DNA from: Phycisphaeraceae bacterium
Lineage (GTDB): Bacteria; Planctomycetota; Phycisphaerae; Phycisphaerales; Phycisphaeraceae
DNA: 64,000 bases
Direction: 5' to 3'
NCBI GenBank assembly: GCA_020849625.1
Contig: JADLFV010000144.1
Span: 1-64,000 of the forward strand
The position numbers and the translations under genes are program-made. Within the stretch, counting starts at the first letter, position 1. Each line of letters begins with the position of its first letter. Below are positions 51,422 through 59,955 of the stretch, in pieces. A model generated the notes under the pieces. It had not been told where the DNA came from and did no database searches. It was given only the letters and a program-made list of their open reading frames with translations.

Positions 51422-54400
51422 ATGAAACAAGTGCTGGCATTCATTAGTTCGCTACGCCTGACGGTGGTGCTGTTCGCCATGGCCCTGTTTGTCATTCTGG
51501 CCGGGACGCTGGCACAGGTGGATCAGTCGATCTGGCAGGTGCTGGAGCAATACTTCCGCACGCCGCTGGCCTGGATTGAATGGCGGATCTTCTTTCCGCG
51601 CACGATGGACGCGCCGGGCGGGTTCTATTTCCCCGGCGGGTGGCTGATCGCTGCGGCGCTGCTGGTGAACCTGCTGGCAGCCCATGCGGTGCGCTTCAGG
51701 ATCAAGGCCCGCGGCTCGATGCTGGTCGGCGGGCTGCTGATCATTCTCGCCGGCGCAGCACTCACCTGGTGGATCATCTTCCGCGGGTCGCAGGCTGATC
51801 TGACCGCGCGGACGTTGAACTCATATTGGCGCATCCTCTATCAACTGCTCCAGGGCAGCGCAGCGGCGGGCGTGTTGCTGCTGGGGTGCCTGATGCTCTT
51901 CCGGGGGCGGGCTGGCATCGTCCTGCTGCACGCGGGCATCATCCTGCTGATCGTAAGCGAACTGATCACCGGCACGATGGCGGTGGAAGCCACGCTCACC
52001 CTGCGCGAAGGCGAGACCGGCGATTACATCGATGTCAGCCAGCAGTACGAACTGGCCCTGATTGATACCTCCGATCCCAATCACGATGCGGTCACGGTGG
52101 TCCCCGACAACCTGCTTCAGTCCGGCGAAGCGATCCGCGATGAGCGGCTGCCGGCCGAGGTGCGCGTGCTGGCGTGGTGGGACAACACCTCCAACGTCAT
52201 CGACACCACGCGGGCGCCGATGGTGCATCCGGATCCGCGCGTGGACAGCGGGCTCGGCCGCACATTGACGGTGCTGCCCCAGGCCGGCGGCGCGGGCATG
52301 GTCGATGCCCCGGCTGCGATTGTCAGCTTCATTCACCCCGGCACCGGCGAATCGCTGGGCACGTATCTGCTGTCGCTGTGGTTCGATCCCAACTTCAATC
52401 GCCGCACCTTCGACGGCAGACAAACGCTGAAGATCGGCAACCAGACCTACACCATCACCCTGCGCCCGCGCCGCGTCTATCTGCGCAGCCAGGAGAACGG
52501 CTCGCCTTACCGCCTGACCCTCAAAGCTTTTCATCACGACGTCTATCCCGGCACCAGCACGCCGCGCAACTTCGCCTCCGACGTGCTGCTGAACGATCCG
52601 GCTGCGGGCATCGAGGATCGCCCGGTGCGCATCTGGATGAACAATCCCATGCGCTACGGCGGACGCATCTTCTATCAGTCCGCGTTCCTGGCTGACGACT
52701 CGGGCACCGTGCTGCAGGTGGTGCGCAATGCCGGCTGGATGACGCCCTACGTTGCGTGCATGATCGTGGCGGTCGGACTGCTGTGGCACTTTGCCGTCAA
52801 CCTGCTGACGTTCACGCGCAAGCGAGCCTCGAACCCCTCCCCCTCTCAGGGGGAGGCTGGGTGGGGGTTGGGCGCACGAGCAAAGGACGAACGCCCGACC
52901 CTCCCCCAGCCCCTCCCTAAAAGGGAGGGGGGGCAATGGATCGCACCCGCTGTGCTGGTGCTGGCCGGAACATGGCTGATCTATCACGCTTACGAGCCGG
53001 CGCCCAGGGTGCATGACTTCAACTTCCGGGGGTTCGGCGATCTGCCGGTGATGTACGAAGGTCGCGTGCAGCCGGTGGACACGCTGGCCCGCAACGCTCT
53101 GCGCATTCTCAGCGGCAGGCAAACTTATCGCGATGCGGAAGGCAAGCGTCGCCCGGCGGTGCAATGGCTGCTGGAGGCTTTCACCGGGCGCGATGCGAAC
53201 CTGGCGGTGCTGCGCATCGAGAGTCTGGATCTGCAGCAGGCCCTGGGTCTGGAGCCGCGCCGCGGCTTCCGCTATGCCGCGGGGCAGATCAAGCCGCAGG
53301 CGCTGGACAAGGTCTTCGGGCAGGCGCAGCACGCGGCCGACCTGGAAGCCTCGCAGCGCGACCGCTTCGACCGCCAGGCGCTGCACTTCATCGCAGACCA
53401 ATGGTTGCTGCGGCAACGCCTGATTGCGGCCGACTCACCGCCGCACATCGAGCGGCCCGGGGACGTGCAGCGGGCCATTGCCGCCGATGAGCAGTTGCAT
53501 CGCCAGTCGGTTCCATTGCTGGTGCCGCCGCCCCCGACACTGGAAGGTGGCGATGCCCCGTGGCGATCCGTCTCCCGCGCCGGTCTGGCGGCGTTGGTCT
53601 CCACGCAGCCCGATCCGCGCTATCACGATGTGATCCGCATCCTGGCTGCCTACGCTCAGCAGGATGCTGCCGCTTTCAACGGCGCGGTGGCGGAAGTGCA
53701 CAAGCGGCTGATCGCCGAACGTCCGCCGCACTACGAACCGGCCAGGGTGCGTTTCGAGGCGTTCTTCAATCACGCGGCTCCGTTCTATCAATGCGCGGTG
53801 CTGTACGTGCTGGCGTTTCTGCTGACCGCGGTGGGCTGGCTGGTGCGCCCGCGCGAGTTGAACCGGGCGGCGACGTGGCTGCTGTTGTTGACGTTCCTCG
53901 TGCACACGGCCGCACTGATCGGGCGCATCTACATCTCCGGCCGGCCGCCGGTGACCAATCTCTATTCCTCGGCGGTGTTCATCGGCTGGGCTGCGGTGGG
54001 AACCGCCATGCTGCTGGAGCGTATCTTCCGCAATGGCGCGGGTAACACCGTGGCAGCCATTGCCGGTTTCGCCACGCTGCTGATCGCCCACTTCCTGGCT
54101 GGTGACGGCGACACCTTCGTGGTGCTGCAGGCGGTGCTGGACACCAACTTCTGGCTGGCCACGCACGTGGTGAGCATCACACTCGGCTACAGCGCCACGT
54201 TCCTGGCCGGCCTGTTCGCGCTGCTGTTCGTGTTGCGCGGTGTGTTCACGAAGCATTTGGACGAGCAGGCGGAGCGTGAGTTGGCGCGGATGATCTACGG
54301 CTGCGTGTGCTTCGCGCTGCTGTTCAGTTTCGTGGGCACGGTGCTGGGTGGACTGTGGGCGGACGATTCGTGGGGAAGGTTCTGGGGATGGGACCCCAAG

Positions 54401-54676
54401 GAAAACGGGGCGCTGATGATCGTGATCTGGAACGCCCTGATCCTGCACGCCCGCTGGAGCGGCATGGTCCGACAGCGCGGACTGGCGGCGCTGGCGATCT
54501 TCGGCAACATCGTCACGGCCTGGTCGTGGTTCGGCGTCAACCAGTTGAGTGTCGGACTGCACTCCTACGGCTTCACCGACGCCGCGACGCTGTGGCTGCT
54601 GATCTTCGTCAACAGCCAGCTCGTGTTGATCGCCGTAAGCCTGATGCCCCGCCGCTATTGGGCCAGCGCGAGATAA
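51422..54676 (+). CDS. Fused ResB-CcsA cytochrome c assembly protein
   Basis: About 1084 residues from the ATG at 51422, where the ResB family begins (SSLRLTVVLFAMALFVILAG); a GTG at 51335 is possible. The N-terminal half, to about 460, is ResB: membrane segments, then a large outer domain (NPMRYGGRIFYQSAF). The C-terminal part, from about 780, is CcsA/CycK-like with WGWDPKENGALMIVIWNALI, the tryptophan-rich heme-handling motif, and about eight membrane segments. Fused CcsBA (system II) transfers heme to apocytochrome c. Residues about 472-503 (PSPSQGEAGWGLGARAKD, then PLPKREGG) are not family sequence but the translation of the repeat at 52836-52930. Confidence 0.93.
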   Translation: MKQVLAFISSLRLTVVLFAMALFVILAGTLAQVDQSIWQVLEQYFRTPLAWIEWRIFFPRTMDAPGGFYFPGGWLIAAALLVNLLAAHAVRFRIKARGSMLVGGLLIILAGAALTWWIIFRGSQADLTARTLNSYWRILYQLLQGSAAAGVLLLGCLMLFRGRAGIVLLHAGIILLIVSELITGTMAVEATLTLREGETGDYIDVSQQYELALIDTSDPNHDAVTVVPDNLLQSGEAIRDERLPAEVRVLAWWDNTSNVIDTTRAPMVHPDPRVDSGLGRTLTVLPQAGGAGMVDAPAAIVSFIHPGTGESLGTYLLSLWFDPNFNRRTFDGRQTLKIGNQTYTITLRPRRVYLRSQENGSPYRLTLKAFHHDVYPGTSTPRNFASDVLLNDPAAGIEDRPVRIWMNNPMRYGGRIFYQSAFLADDSGTVLQVVRNAGWMTPYVACMIVAVGLLWHFAVNLLTFTRKRASNPSPSQGEAGWGLGARAKDERPTLPQPLPKREGGQWIAPAVLVLAGTWLIYHAYEPAPRVHDFNFRGFGDLPVMYEGRVQPVDTLARNALRILSGRQTYRDAEGKRRPAVQWLLEAFTGRDANLAVLRIESLDLQQALGLEPRRGFRYAAGQIKPQALDKVFGQAQHAADLEASQRDRFDRQALHFIADQWLLRQRLIAADSPPHIERPGDVQRAIAADEQLHRQSVPLLVPPPPTLEGGDAPWRSVSRAGLAALVSTQPDPRYHDVIRILAAYAQQDAAAFNGAVAEVHKRLIAERPPHYEPARVRFEAFFNHAAPFYQCAVLYVLAFLLTAVGWLVRPRELNRAATWLLLLTFLVHTAALIGRIYISGRPPVTNLYSSAVFIGWAAVGTAMLLERIFRNGAGNTVAAIAGFATLLIAHFLAGDGDTFVVLQAVLDTNFWLATHVVSITLGYSATFLAGLFALLFVLRGVFTKHLDEQAERELARMIYGCVCFALLFSFVGTVLGGLWADDSWGRFWGWDPKENGALMIVIWNALILHARWSGMVRQRGLAALAIFGNIVTAWSWFGVNQLSVGLHSYGFTDAATLWLLIFVNSQLVLIAVSLMPRRYWASAR
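52836..52930. repeat. Hairpin-arm-hairpin element inside the ResB-CcsA gene
   Basis: CCTCCCCC-tctca-GGGGGAGG (52836-52856) and CCCCTCCCT-aaa-AGGGAGGGG (52910-52930) flank inverted arms (52857-52874 with 52892-52909). It has the same layout as the intergenic element at 6401-6513. It is translated through, at the linker after the ResB part. Confidence 0.8.
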
Positions 54677-54703
54677 ACAGTCTGATATGGACGCTGACGC
54701 CGT

Positions 54704-54791
54704 GCCCTGAGGAGTCGGCGACGAAGGACCGGGTCGAGCGTTTGTGTGCAGCCGATCCGGCCCTTCGTCGTCGCGGACTCCTCCTCAGGGC
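54704..54791. repeat. Long inverted repeat between converging genes
   Basis: GCCCTGAGGAGTCGGCGACG at 54704-54723 faces its diverged inverse ending CTCCTCCTCAGGGC at 54791, with further matching arms outside (about 54690-54806). It lies between the stops of the ResB-CcsA gene and the phytase-like gene; it may end transcription from both sides, or be another dispersed palindrome. Confidence 0.6.
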
Positions 54792-54818
54792 TCGGCGTGC
54801 GTCGTCACGGATTTCTAC

Positions 54819-55871
54819 TCAGGGCTTGACATGTGTCATGACGCTTAGGCGCAGGGCGTAGAAGTTGTGATGCGTGGCGTTTTCGGATTTGTCGTTGTCA
54901 GCGACCAGCACCAGCACGCGGTCGCCGCTGCCGTCGGTCAGGGCGGGGCCGAGGGCCAGGCCTTCGAAGTTGTTGACCGCATCATTGGTCTGCGGCGGAA
55001 AGTAGCCGGTCCACAGCAGCATCTTGCTCACCGGCGCTTCGTTGCCGGTCAACGTCTCGACCGCCAGCACATCGCTGGCGGTGTCGGCATCCACCAGGTA
55101 CAGCCGATTGCGCAGCCCCGTGCCGCCGGCGCGTTCCATCACGATCAGCGAGCCGTTGTCCAGCAGCAGCATGGCGCCCACGCCGCTGACCGCGGTGACG
55201 AAGGAGCCATCGGAGCCGTCGGTCTGATACAGAAACTGTGCGGCCGGGGTGTCGGAACAGTCATAGCGGGTGAGGCGGACGGTGGTGCCGAGTCCGGGGC
55301 TGGACGTGGGGCCGTCGCATTCGAGGGCTTCCTCGTTGGCGGTCCACATCTGGCCGGCGGCATTGCGGGCGATCGCTTCCAGGGCCTTGTTCTTGCGGAT
55401 GTGGGCGTAGGCCGGGGGCATGACAAGTTCGCTGAGTTGTTTGCCGCCGCTCAGGGCGTGCTCGGTGATGACGGGGCCGAACTCGCAGCAGACGAACACC
55501 GAGCGGTTCGTGTCATTGAACGCCAGGTCTTCCTGATCGCGGAAGGCCAGCGGTTCGTCCGCAGCATCGCGCAAGGTGATCGGCTCGGCGATGTCCCCCG
55601 CGGTGATGCGGCCGGTGTTCAGGTCGAACTCCAAGCGGATCGGATAGACCAGCGAGTCGTTGTCGCTGACGGCATAGAACAGCCCGTTGACCGGATCGTA
55701 AGTCAGCCCGCTCAAGCCCGAGGCGCCCCCGGAAGTGCCCCCTGAACTGTCCACCAGCGTGAACAGCCCGCTTCCGGGGGCGGGGGCGATTTCCTGGATG
55801 ATGGGTGTGGCCGCGGCATGGGCGGCGAAGATTGGCAGTGCGATGACCAACGACGTGAACGGGGCGCTCAA
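54819..55871 (-). CDS. Exported esterase-like phytase-domain protein
   Basis: About 350 residues. I chose the TTG at 55871, eight bases after AGGAG and before a signal peptide ending near AAHAAA; a GTG at 55877 is the alternative. GLSGLTYDPVNGLFYAVSDN near 50-70 and DQEDLAFNDTNRSVFVCCEF, with NKALEAIARNAAGQMWTANE and NFEGLALG later, match the esterase-like phytase family (beta-propeller). SSGGTSGGASG near 42-52 and APAPGSG just before come from CTTCCGGGGG copies at 55726 and 55771. Activity is unproven for most relatives. The gene is divergent from ftsW. Confidence 0.8.
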   Translation of the reverse strand: MSAPFTSLVIALPIFAAHAAATPIIQEIAPAPGSGLFTLVDSSGGTSGGASGLSGLTYDPVNGLFYAVSDNDSLVYPIRLEFDLNTGRITAGDIAEPITLRDAADEPLAFRDQEDLAFNDTNRSVFVCCEFGPVITEHALSGGKQLSELVMPPAYAHIRKNKALEAIARNAAGQMWTANEEALECDGPTSSPGLGTTVRLTRYDCSDTPAAQFLYQTDGSDGSFVTAVSGVGAMLLLDNGSLIVMERAGGTGLRNRLYLVDADTASDVLAVETLTGNEAPVSKMLLWTGYFPPQTNDAVNNFEGLALGPALTDGSGDRVLVLVADNDKSENATHHNFYALRLSVMTHVKP

Positions 55872-55931
55872 GACCACGGCTCCTGTTTTCCCAAGTCGCG
55901 ATAGTGTACCGGCCGATACACATCTGCGGAT

Positions 55932-57104
55932 ATGCTGCGCCCAGCCCACATCCTGATGACGGCCGCGACGGCCCTGCTGGCCCTGGCGGTGGTCATGGTC
56001 TGGTCGGCCCGCATGACCGTGGGCGGCGAGGGCCTGGCGTTCGTGCAGCGGCAGGTGATCTATGCCGTGCTGGCCTTCGTGGCCATGCTGGTGGGAAGCC
56101 GGCTGAACGTGCGCGAGGTCTTTCGGGCCCGCGGCTTCAGCAGTCCGCTGATCATCATGCTGCTGGTCAGCTTCAGCCTGGCGGTGCTCACCCTGGTGCC
56201 GGGTATGGGCCGCAGCGTCAACGGCGCCAGCCGCTGGCTGGAGATCGGGCCCGTCAGCTTCCAGCCCAGCGAGCTGGTCAAGTGGTCGATCGTCATCGCC
56301 ATGGCCTGGTGGTGCGCCCGACGCGGCGGCGTGATGCACCGTTTCGCCGACGGCCTGCTGCCGGCCCTGCTGCTGCTGGCACTGGCCGTGGGCGTGGTGG
56401 GCGCTGAGGATCTGGGCACCTCCGCCCTGATCGCGGCCGTGGGCGCATTGGTCTTGATCGCCGGCGGCGCAAGACTGCGACACCTGATGATCTTCGTGCC
56501 ACCGGCCGTCGCCGCCCTGGTCGCCATGATCATCATGGCGCCCTACCGCGTGCAGCGCGTCCTGGCCTTCCTCAATCCCTGGGACGATCCGCAGGGCGTC
56601 GGCTATCACCCGATTCAATCGATGCTGGCCGTCACGCAGGGCGGACTGTTCGGACGCGGGCTGGGCAACGGCGTGCAGAAGTTCGGCTATCTGCCCGAAG
56701 ACAGCACCGACTTCATCTTCGCCATCATCTGCGAAGAGATGGGCCTGGTCGGCGCCCTGATGGTGATCGGCGCGTACCTGGTGATCCTGTGGATCGGCCT
56801 GGGCATCGTGCGCCAGTGCCAGGACGCCTTCGGCAGATTGCTGGGACTGGGCGTGCTGCTGACCGTGGGTTTGCAGGCAGCATTGAACATCGCGGTGGTG
56901 ACTGCCATGGTGCCGACCAAGGGCATCGCGTTGCCTCTGATCAGCAGTGGCGGCACCGGCTGGATCGTCACCGCCTTCGCCCTGGGCCTGGTGGCTTCAC
57001 TTGACAACGCCTACGCCCTGCACATCGACGGCCGAGAGGCGTCCACTCGCACGATGACTCCGGCCACGACCGCGCCCATGTGCGGTGAAGCTGAACTCAT
57101 ATAG
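55932..57104 (+). CDS. ftsW: Septal peptidoglycan polymerase FtsW (SEDS family)
   Basis: 390 residues with about ten membrane segments. NGASRWLEIGPVSFQPSELVK is the SEDS signature; EDLGTSALIAAVGAL, GVGYHPIQSMLAVTQGGLFG, RGLGNGVQKFGYLPEDSTDF, FAIICEEMGLVGALMV and VPTKGIALPLISSGGTGW follow in order as in FtsW/RodA. The Asp of AEDLGTS corresponds to the catalytic position. FtsW polymerises lipid II with a partner PBP, which is not in this window. The features favour FtsW over RodA (GVQKFGYLPE). It stands alone, divergent from the phytase-like gene, and ends in a hairpin terminator. Confidence 0.93.
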   Translation: MLRPAHILMTAATALLALAVVMVWSARMTVGGEGLAFVQRQVIYAVLAFVAMLVGSRLNVREVFRARGFSSPLIIMLLVSFSLAVLTLVPGMGRSVNGASRWLEIGPVSFQPSELVKWSIVIAMAWWCARRGGVMHRFADGLLPALLLLALAVGVVGAEDLGTSALIAAVGALVLIAGGARLRHLMIFVPPAVAALVAMIIMAPYRVQRVLAFLNPWDDPQGVGYHPIQSMLAVTQGGLFGRGLGNGVQKFGYLPEDSTDFIFAIICEEMGLVGALMVIGAYLVILWIGLGIVRQCQDAFGRLLGLGVLLTVGLQAALNIAVVTAMVPTKGIALPLISSGGTGWIVTAFALGLVASLDNAYALHIDGREASTRTMTPATTAPMCGEAELI

Positions 57105-57106
57105 CA

Positions 57107-57129
57107 CCGGCCTTGGCCGGGGTCTTTTT
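57107..57129 (+). terminator. Terminator of ftsW
   Basis: CCGGCC-tt-GGCCGG (57107-57120) followed by GGTCTTTTT. The hairpin is half of the ATAGCCCCGGCC palindrome family (5508-5562, 8054-8107); the preceding ATAGC includes the ftsW stop codon. Confidence 0.7.
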
Positions 57130-57160
57130 CCACTGTGCTGCATCAGCCCGACGGCACCGT

Positions 57161-58108
57161 TCAGGCCGCTGCTTTGGCGTTGACGTGCGTGATATCAAAA
57201 CTGGCGAACATCTTGTCGTAATCCATCTTGTCGCCCACATCGACCTTGAACATATCCGCCATGGCAAAGGCGGCATCCGAGGCGGCGTTGATGAGGCGAT
57301 CGGCCTGAGACCAGTCCACCGCGAACCAGGCGGCAGCCTGATCGACGAAACGCTTGGCGCTCTCGAAGAACTGCTCCGTGTGGCCGATCTGGATATCGAC
57401 CATCAGGTCGCCGGCGAGCGAAGCCAGGGCGATGACGTGAGTCGCCCGCTGACATCGCGGCGGGGCTGCGTCGGTGTTGTAGGTATAGCGGATCTGCTCC
57501 ACCAGCACGGCCGGCAGGCGCCAGGCCTCCAGCATCGCAGCCGAGACCTGGGCGTGATCGATATCCAGCGCCTCGCGTTCAGCCGCTGCCAGTTGATCGA
57601 TGCGCTGCCACCGATGCTGCAGCAGCACGGTGTAGGTTTTCCTGAGCGTCACCGCCATGGCCAAGGCGCCGATGCTCTTGAGCAATCCCGCCAGTTGAGC
57701 CTCTTCGGGATTCGCGTCGCGGACATGGATGGCAATCATGCGGGCGGCCGACCCGGTGAAAAGCGAATGCCGCCAGAACCACACCGGGTCGAAGCTGGGG
57801 GCTGCCGTCTTTTTCATGTAACCGCTGAGGGAGCAGCCCACGGTCAGGTCCCTGATCTTCTTGATGCCCAGCAGGGAAACCGCCTGGTTGATCGACGACA
57901 GTTTGTGCGACAGGCCGTAGTAACTGCTGTTGACCGTTTTCAGCACCGAGGCGGCCAACTGGGCGTCCTGCGACAGGGCGTCTGCGATCTGCTCGAAACT
58001 GACGTTCGACTGATCCAGAAGATTCACGAGCTTGACGACGGCGCTGGGTAGTGCGGGCAGATCGCAACTGGACAGCAATTGATTGAGAATCGGTGATGGC
58101 CTGGACAT
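57161..58108 (-). CDS. HDOD-domain regulatory protein
   Basis: About 315 residues. LPALPSAVVKLVNLLDQSNV near 18-37, then IADALSQDAQLAASVLKTVN and INQAVSLLGIKKIRDLTVG, are the typical opening of HDOD proteins; FWRHSLFTGSAARMIA and AGLLKSIGALAMA follow. HDOD is an HD-like helical domain whose phosphohydrolase residues are mostly lost; members act in signalling, often in competence, chemotaxis or pilus control. The ATG at 58108 is preceded by a run of nine G (58109-58117); an upstream TTG (58123) is in frame through it. It converges with ftsW. Confidence 0.88.
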   Translation of the reverse strand: MSRPSPILNQLLSSCDLPALPSAVVKLVNLLDQSNVSFEQIADALSQDAQLAASVLKTVNSSYYGLSHKLSSINQAVSLLGIKKIRDLTVGCSLSGYMKKTAAPSFDPVWFWRHSLFTGSAARMIAIHVRDANPEEAQLAGLLKSIGALAMAVTLRKTYTVLLQHRWQRIDQLAAAEREALDIDHAQVSAAMLEAWRLPAVLVEQIRYTYNTDAAPPRCQRATHVIALASLAGDLMVDIQIGHTEQFFESAKRFVDQAAAWFAVDWSQADRLINAASDAAFAMADMFKVDVGDKMDYDKMFASFDITHVNAKAAA

Positions 58109-58364
58109 CCCCCCCCCATTCAAGCAAGGTCATGGCTCGACTGGCACCTGAATTCATCGGTGAATTTGGGATCGCTGATAAGGCGACCTTCGCATCGTGC
58201 CGCAAGGTTGGGAATCATCGCCACCGTGGTACGCAGATGGTCCGACGGATGAGTCGGGGATGGTTTCAGATCAAACAGTCCGCAGGCAGGGGGCGAATGA
58301 TTACGGGACGCAAGCCACGACCCGTATAACTTCCGGAAAACCAGTTCCTGATGCCTGACGCGCC

Positions 58365-59900
58365 TCAGATAGAACCGTGCTGGGCAGCCTGGGCGACGAC
58401 TTCCAGCATGCGTTGTTGCAGGCGGCGCAGGGCCGAGGCGCTGACCGGTGAGCGGTAATCGTTGAACAGAATGCTGAAGGCAAAGCGGCGATCGTTCGGC
58501 GTCGGCTGCGGCTGGTCCGAGGGTGACAGCTCGCTGTCGGCATCGGTGTCTTCATCGGCATCGTCCTGAATGTCGCCGGGTGGAACGAGCATGTAACCCG
58601 AGAGCGTGCAGACGCCGTTAATGTAGCCGCTCTTACCGAAGACCTGGCCGGGGAATGTCTGGAAGCGTCGCTCCAGCGTGCCGTTTTCGCCGCCCTCGGC
58701 CAGGCTCTGGCGGTACATCGGGCCCAGGCGCGGATCGCGGTCCATCACGTACAGCAGCTTCACCAGCAGGCCGGCCGTGACGCGGTTGTCGCGCGACAGG
58801 CCCGAGCCGTCAGCGATGGTCAAGGCGGCGGCGGCGGTGCCCAGCATCAGGTGCAGTTCCTGGCGCATGGCTGCGGCGCCGTTGGACCAACTGCCCGACT
58901 CGCCGGTGCGGGCGCAGCCGACGCGCTTGAACAGCGACTCGGCGAACATGTTCTGCGAATCCTGGTTGGTGCGCTCCAGCACCAGTTGCATGGTGGTGGT
59001 CACGCGGTGCAGCGGCTGATAGTCACCGGCCAGCTCCTGCGGCTGAAAGCGGCGGACCTTGTCCACGGTAATCCCCACCTTGTGCAATCGGTTGCGAAAT
59101 ACGTCGGCGAACACCAGCGGCGGATCGTGAAAGGTGATGCTGTAGGGCGCGGACTGGCGGTTGCGGATCTGGCCGCTGAAGATCATCTCGTTGGTGCCGG
59201 GGCGGCGGTCGCGGATGATGTCATCGCGCGAGCCGGTGGTGGCCCGGTTGACGATGGTGACGCCGGGAGCCTGCGGGAACAGGCTGATGCGCGGGCTCTG
59301 GCCCGCCACCGTGGGCGTGACGATCACGTCGAAGCAGTTGCGGTAGAAGTTCAGACCCGCCACCTCCGCCCCGCTCATGGTCACCAGGTCGCCGGTCTCC
59401 CAACCGGGATGCACGAACTGCTGATCGAACACGCGGTCGTCCACGATCAGTTCGCTGAAGCGGGTTTGTCCGGTGCTCTTGACCGCGGCCACCCACTGAT
59501 CGAGCAGGTCATCGACGCGCAAGGCGTGCCGCTCCAGCAGCACCGGATCGCCGAAGGCTGGATCGCCGTCCGCGATGACCACCAGTGTGTCACCGGGCCC
59601 CGATTCGCTGCGGGTTCGGCCCAACTCGGTGGTGAACTCGTAGTCCGGTCCCAGCACGCGCAAGGCCACAGCCGTGGTGAACAGCTTCATGTTGCTGGCC
59701 GGCAGCAGCGGATCCTCCGCGTGATCCTCCGCCACGACCTGCCCGCTGTCCAGGTCCATCACGCAGAAGCCCCAGGTGGCCTGGCCCAGGTCGGCATTGG
59801 AGACCATCTGGCGCAACTGCATGCTCAGCGCCTGCGCCCATGCCGACGACGAGAAACCCAGAACCAGCCAGAGCAGAACCATCCAACGTGCTTCGATCAT
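58365..59900 (-). CDS. dacB: D-alanyl-D-alanine carboxypeptidase/endopeptidase (PBP4, S13)
   Basis: 511 residues with a signal peptide ending near AWAQA. The S13 motifs are in place: SNMK at 69-72 (nucleophile Ser and Lys), SQN in DSQNMFAESLF (SxN), and GKSGYINGVCTL (KTG-type). The segment between about 95 and 290 is the domain inserted after SxxK in the PBP4 class. It trims peptide cross-links of peptidoglycan in the periplasm. An acidic loop (DDADEDTDADSE) lies near the C-terminus. Together with ftsW and the ftsQ-like gene it implies a peptidoglycan wall. Confidence 0.92.
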   Translation of the reverse strand: MIEARWMVLLWLVLGFSSSAWAQALSMQLRQMVSNADLGQATWGFCVMDLDSGQVVAEDHAEDPLLPASNMKLFTTAVALRVLGPDYEFTTELGRTRSESGPGDTLVVIADGDPAFGDPVLLERHALRVDDLLDQWVAAVKSTGQTRFSELIVDDRVFDQQFVHPGWETGDLVTMSGAEVAGLNFYRNCFDVIVTPTVAGQSPRISLFPQAPGVTIVNRATTGSRDDIIRDRRPGTNEMIFSGQIRNRQSAPYSITFHDPPLVFADVFRNRLHKVGITVDKVRRFQPQELAGDYQPLHRVTTTMQLVLERTNQDSQNMFAESLFKRVGCARTGESGSWSNGAAAMRQELHLMLGTAAAALTIADGSGLSRDNRVTAGLLVKLLYVMDRDPRLGPMYRQSLAEGGENGTLERRFQTFPGQVFGKSGYINGVCTLSGYMLVPPGDIQDDADEDTDADSELSPSDQPQPTPNDRRFAFSILFNDYRSPVSASALRRLQQRMLEVVAQAAQHGSI

Positions 59901-59955
59901 GAATCACTTCCTCAAAATCATCCGAGATGGTTGATTGTATCCGTCCCTGTTGAAG

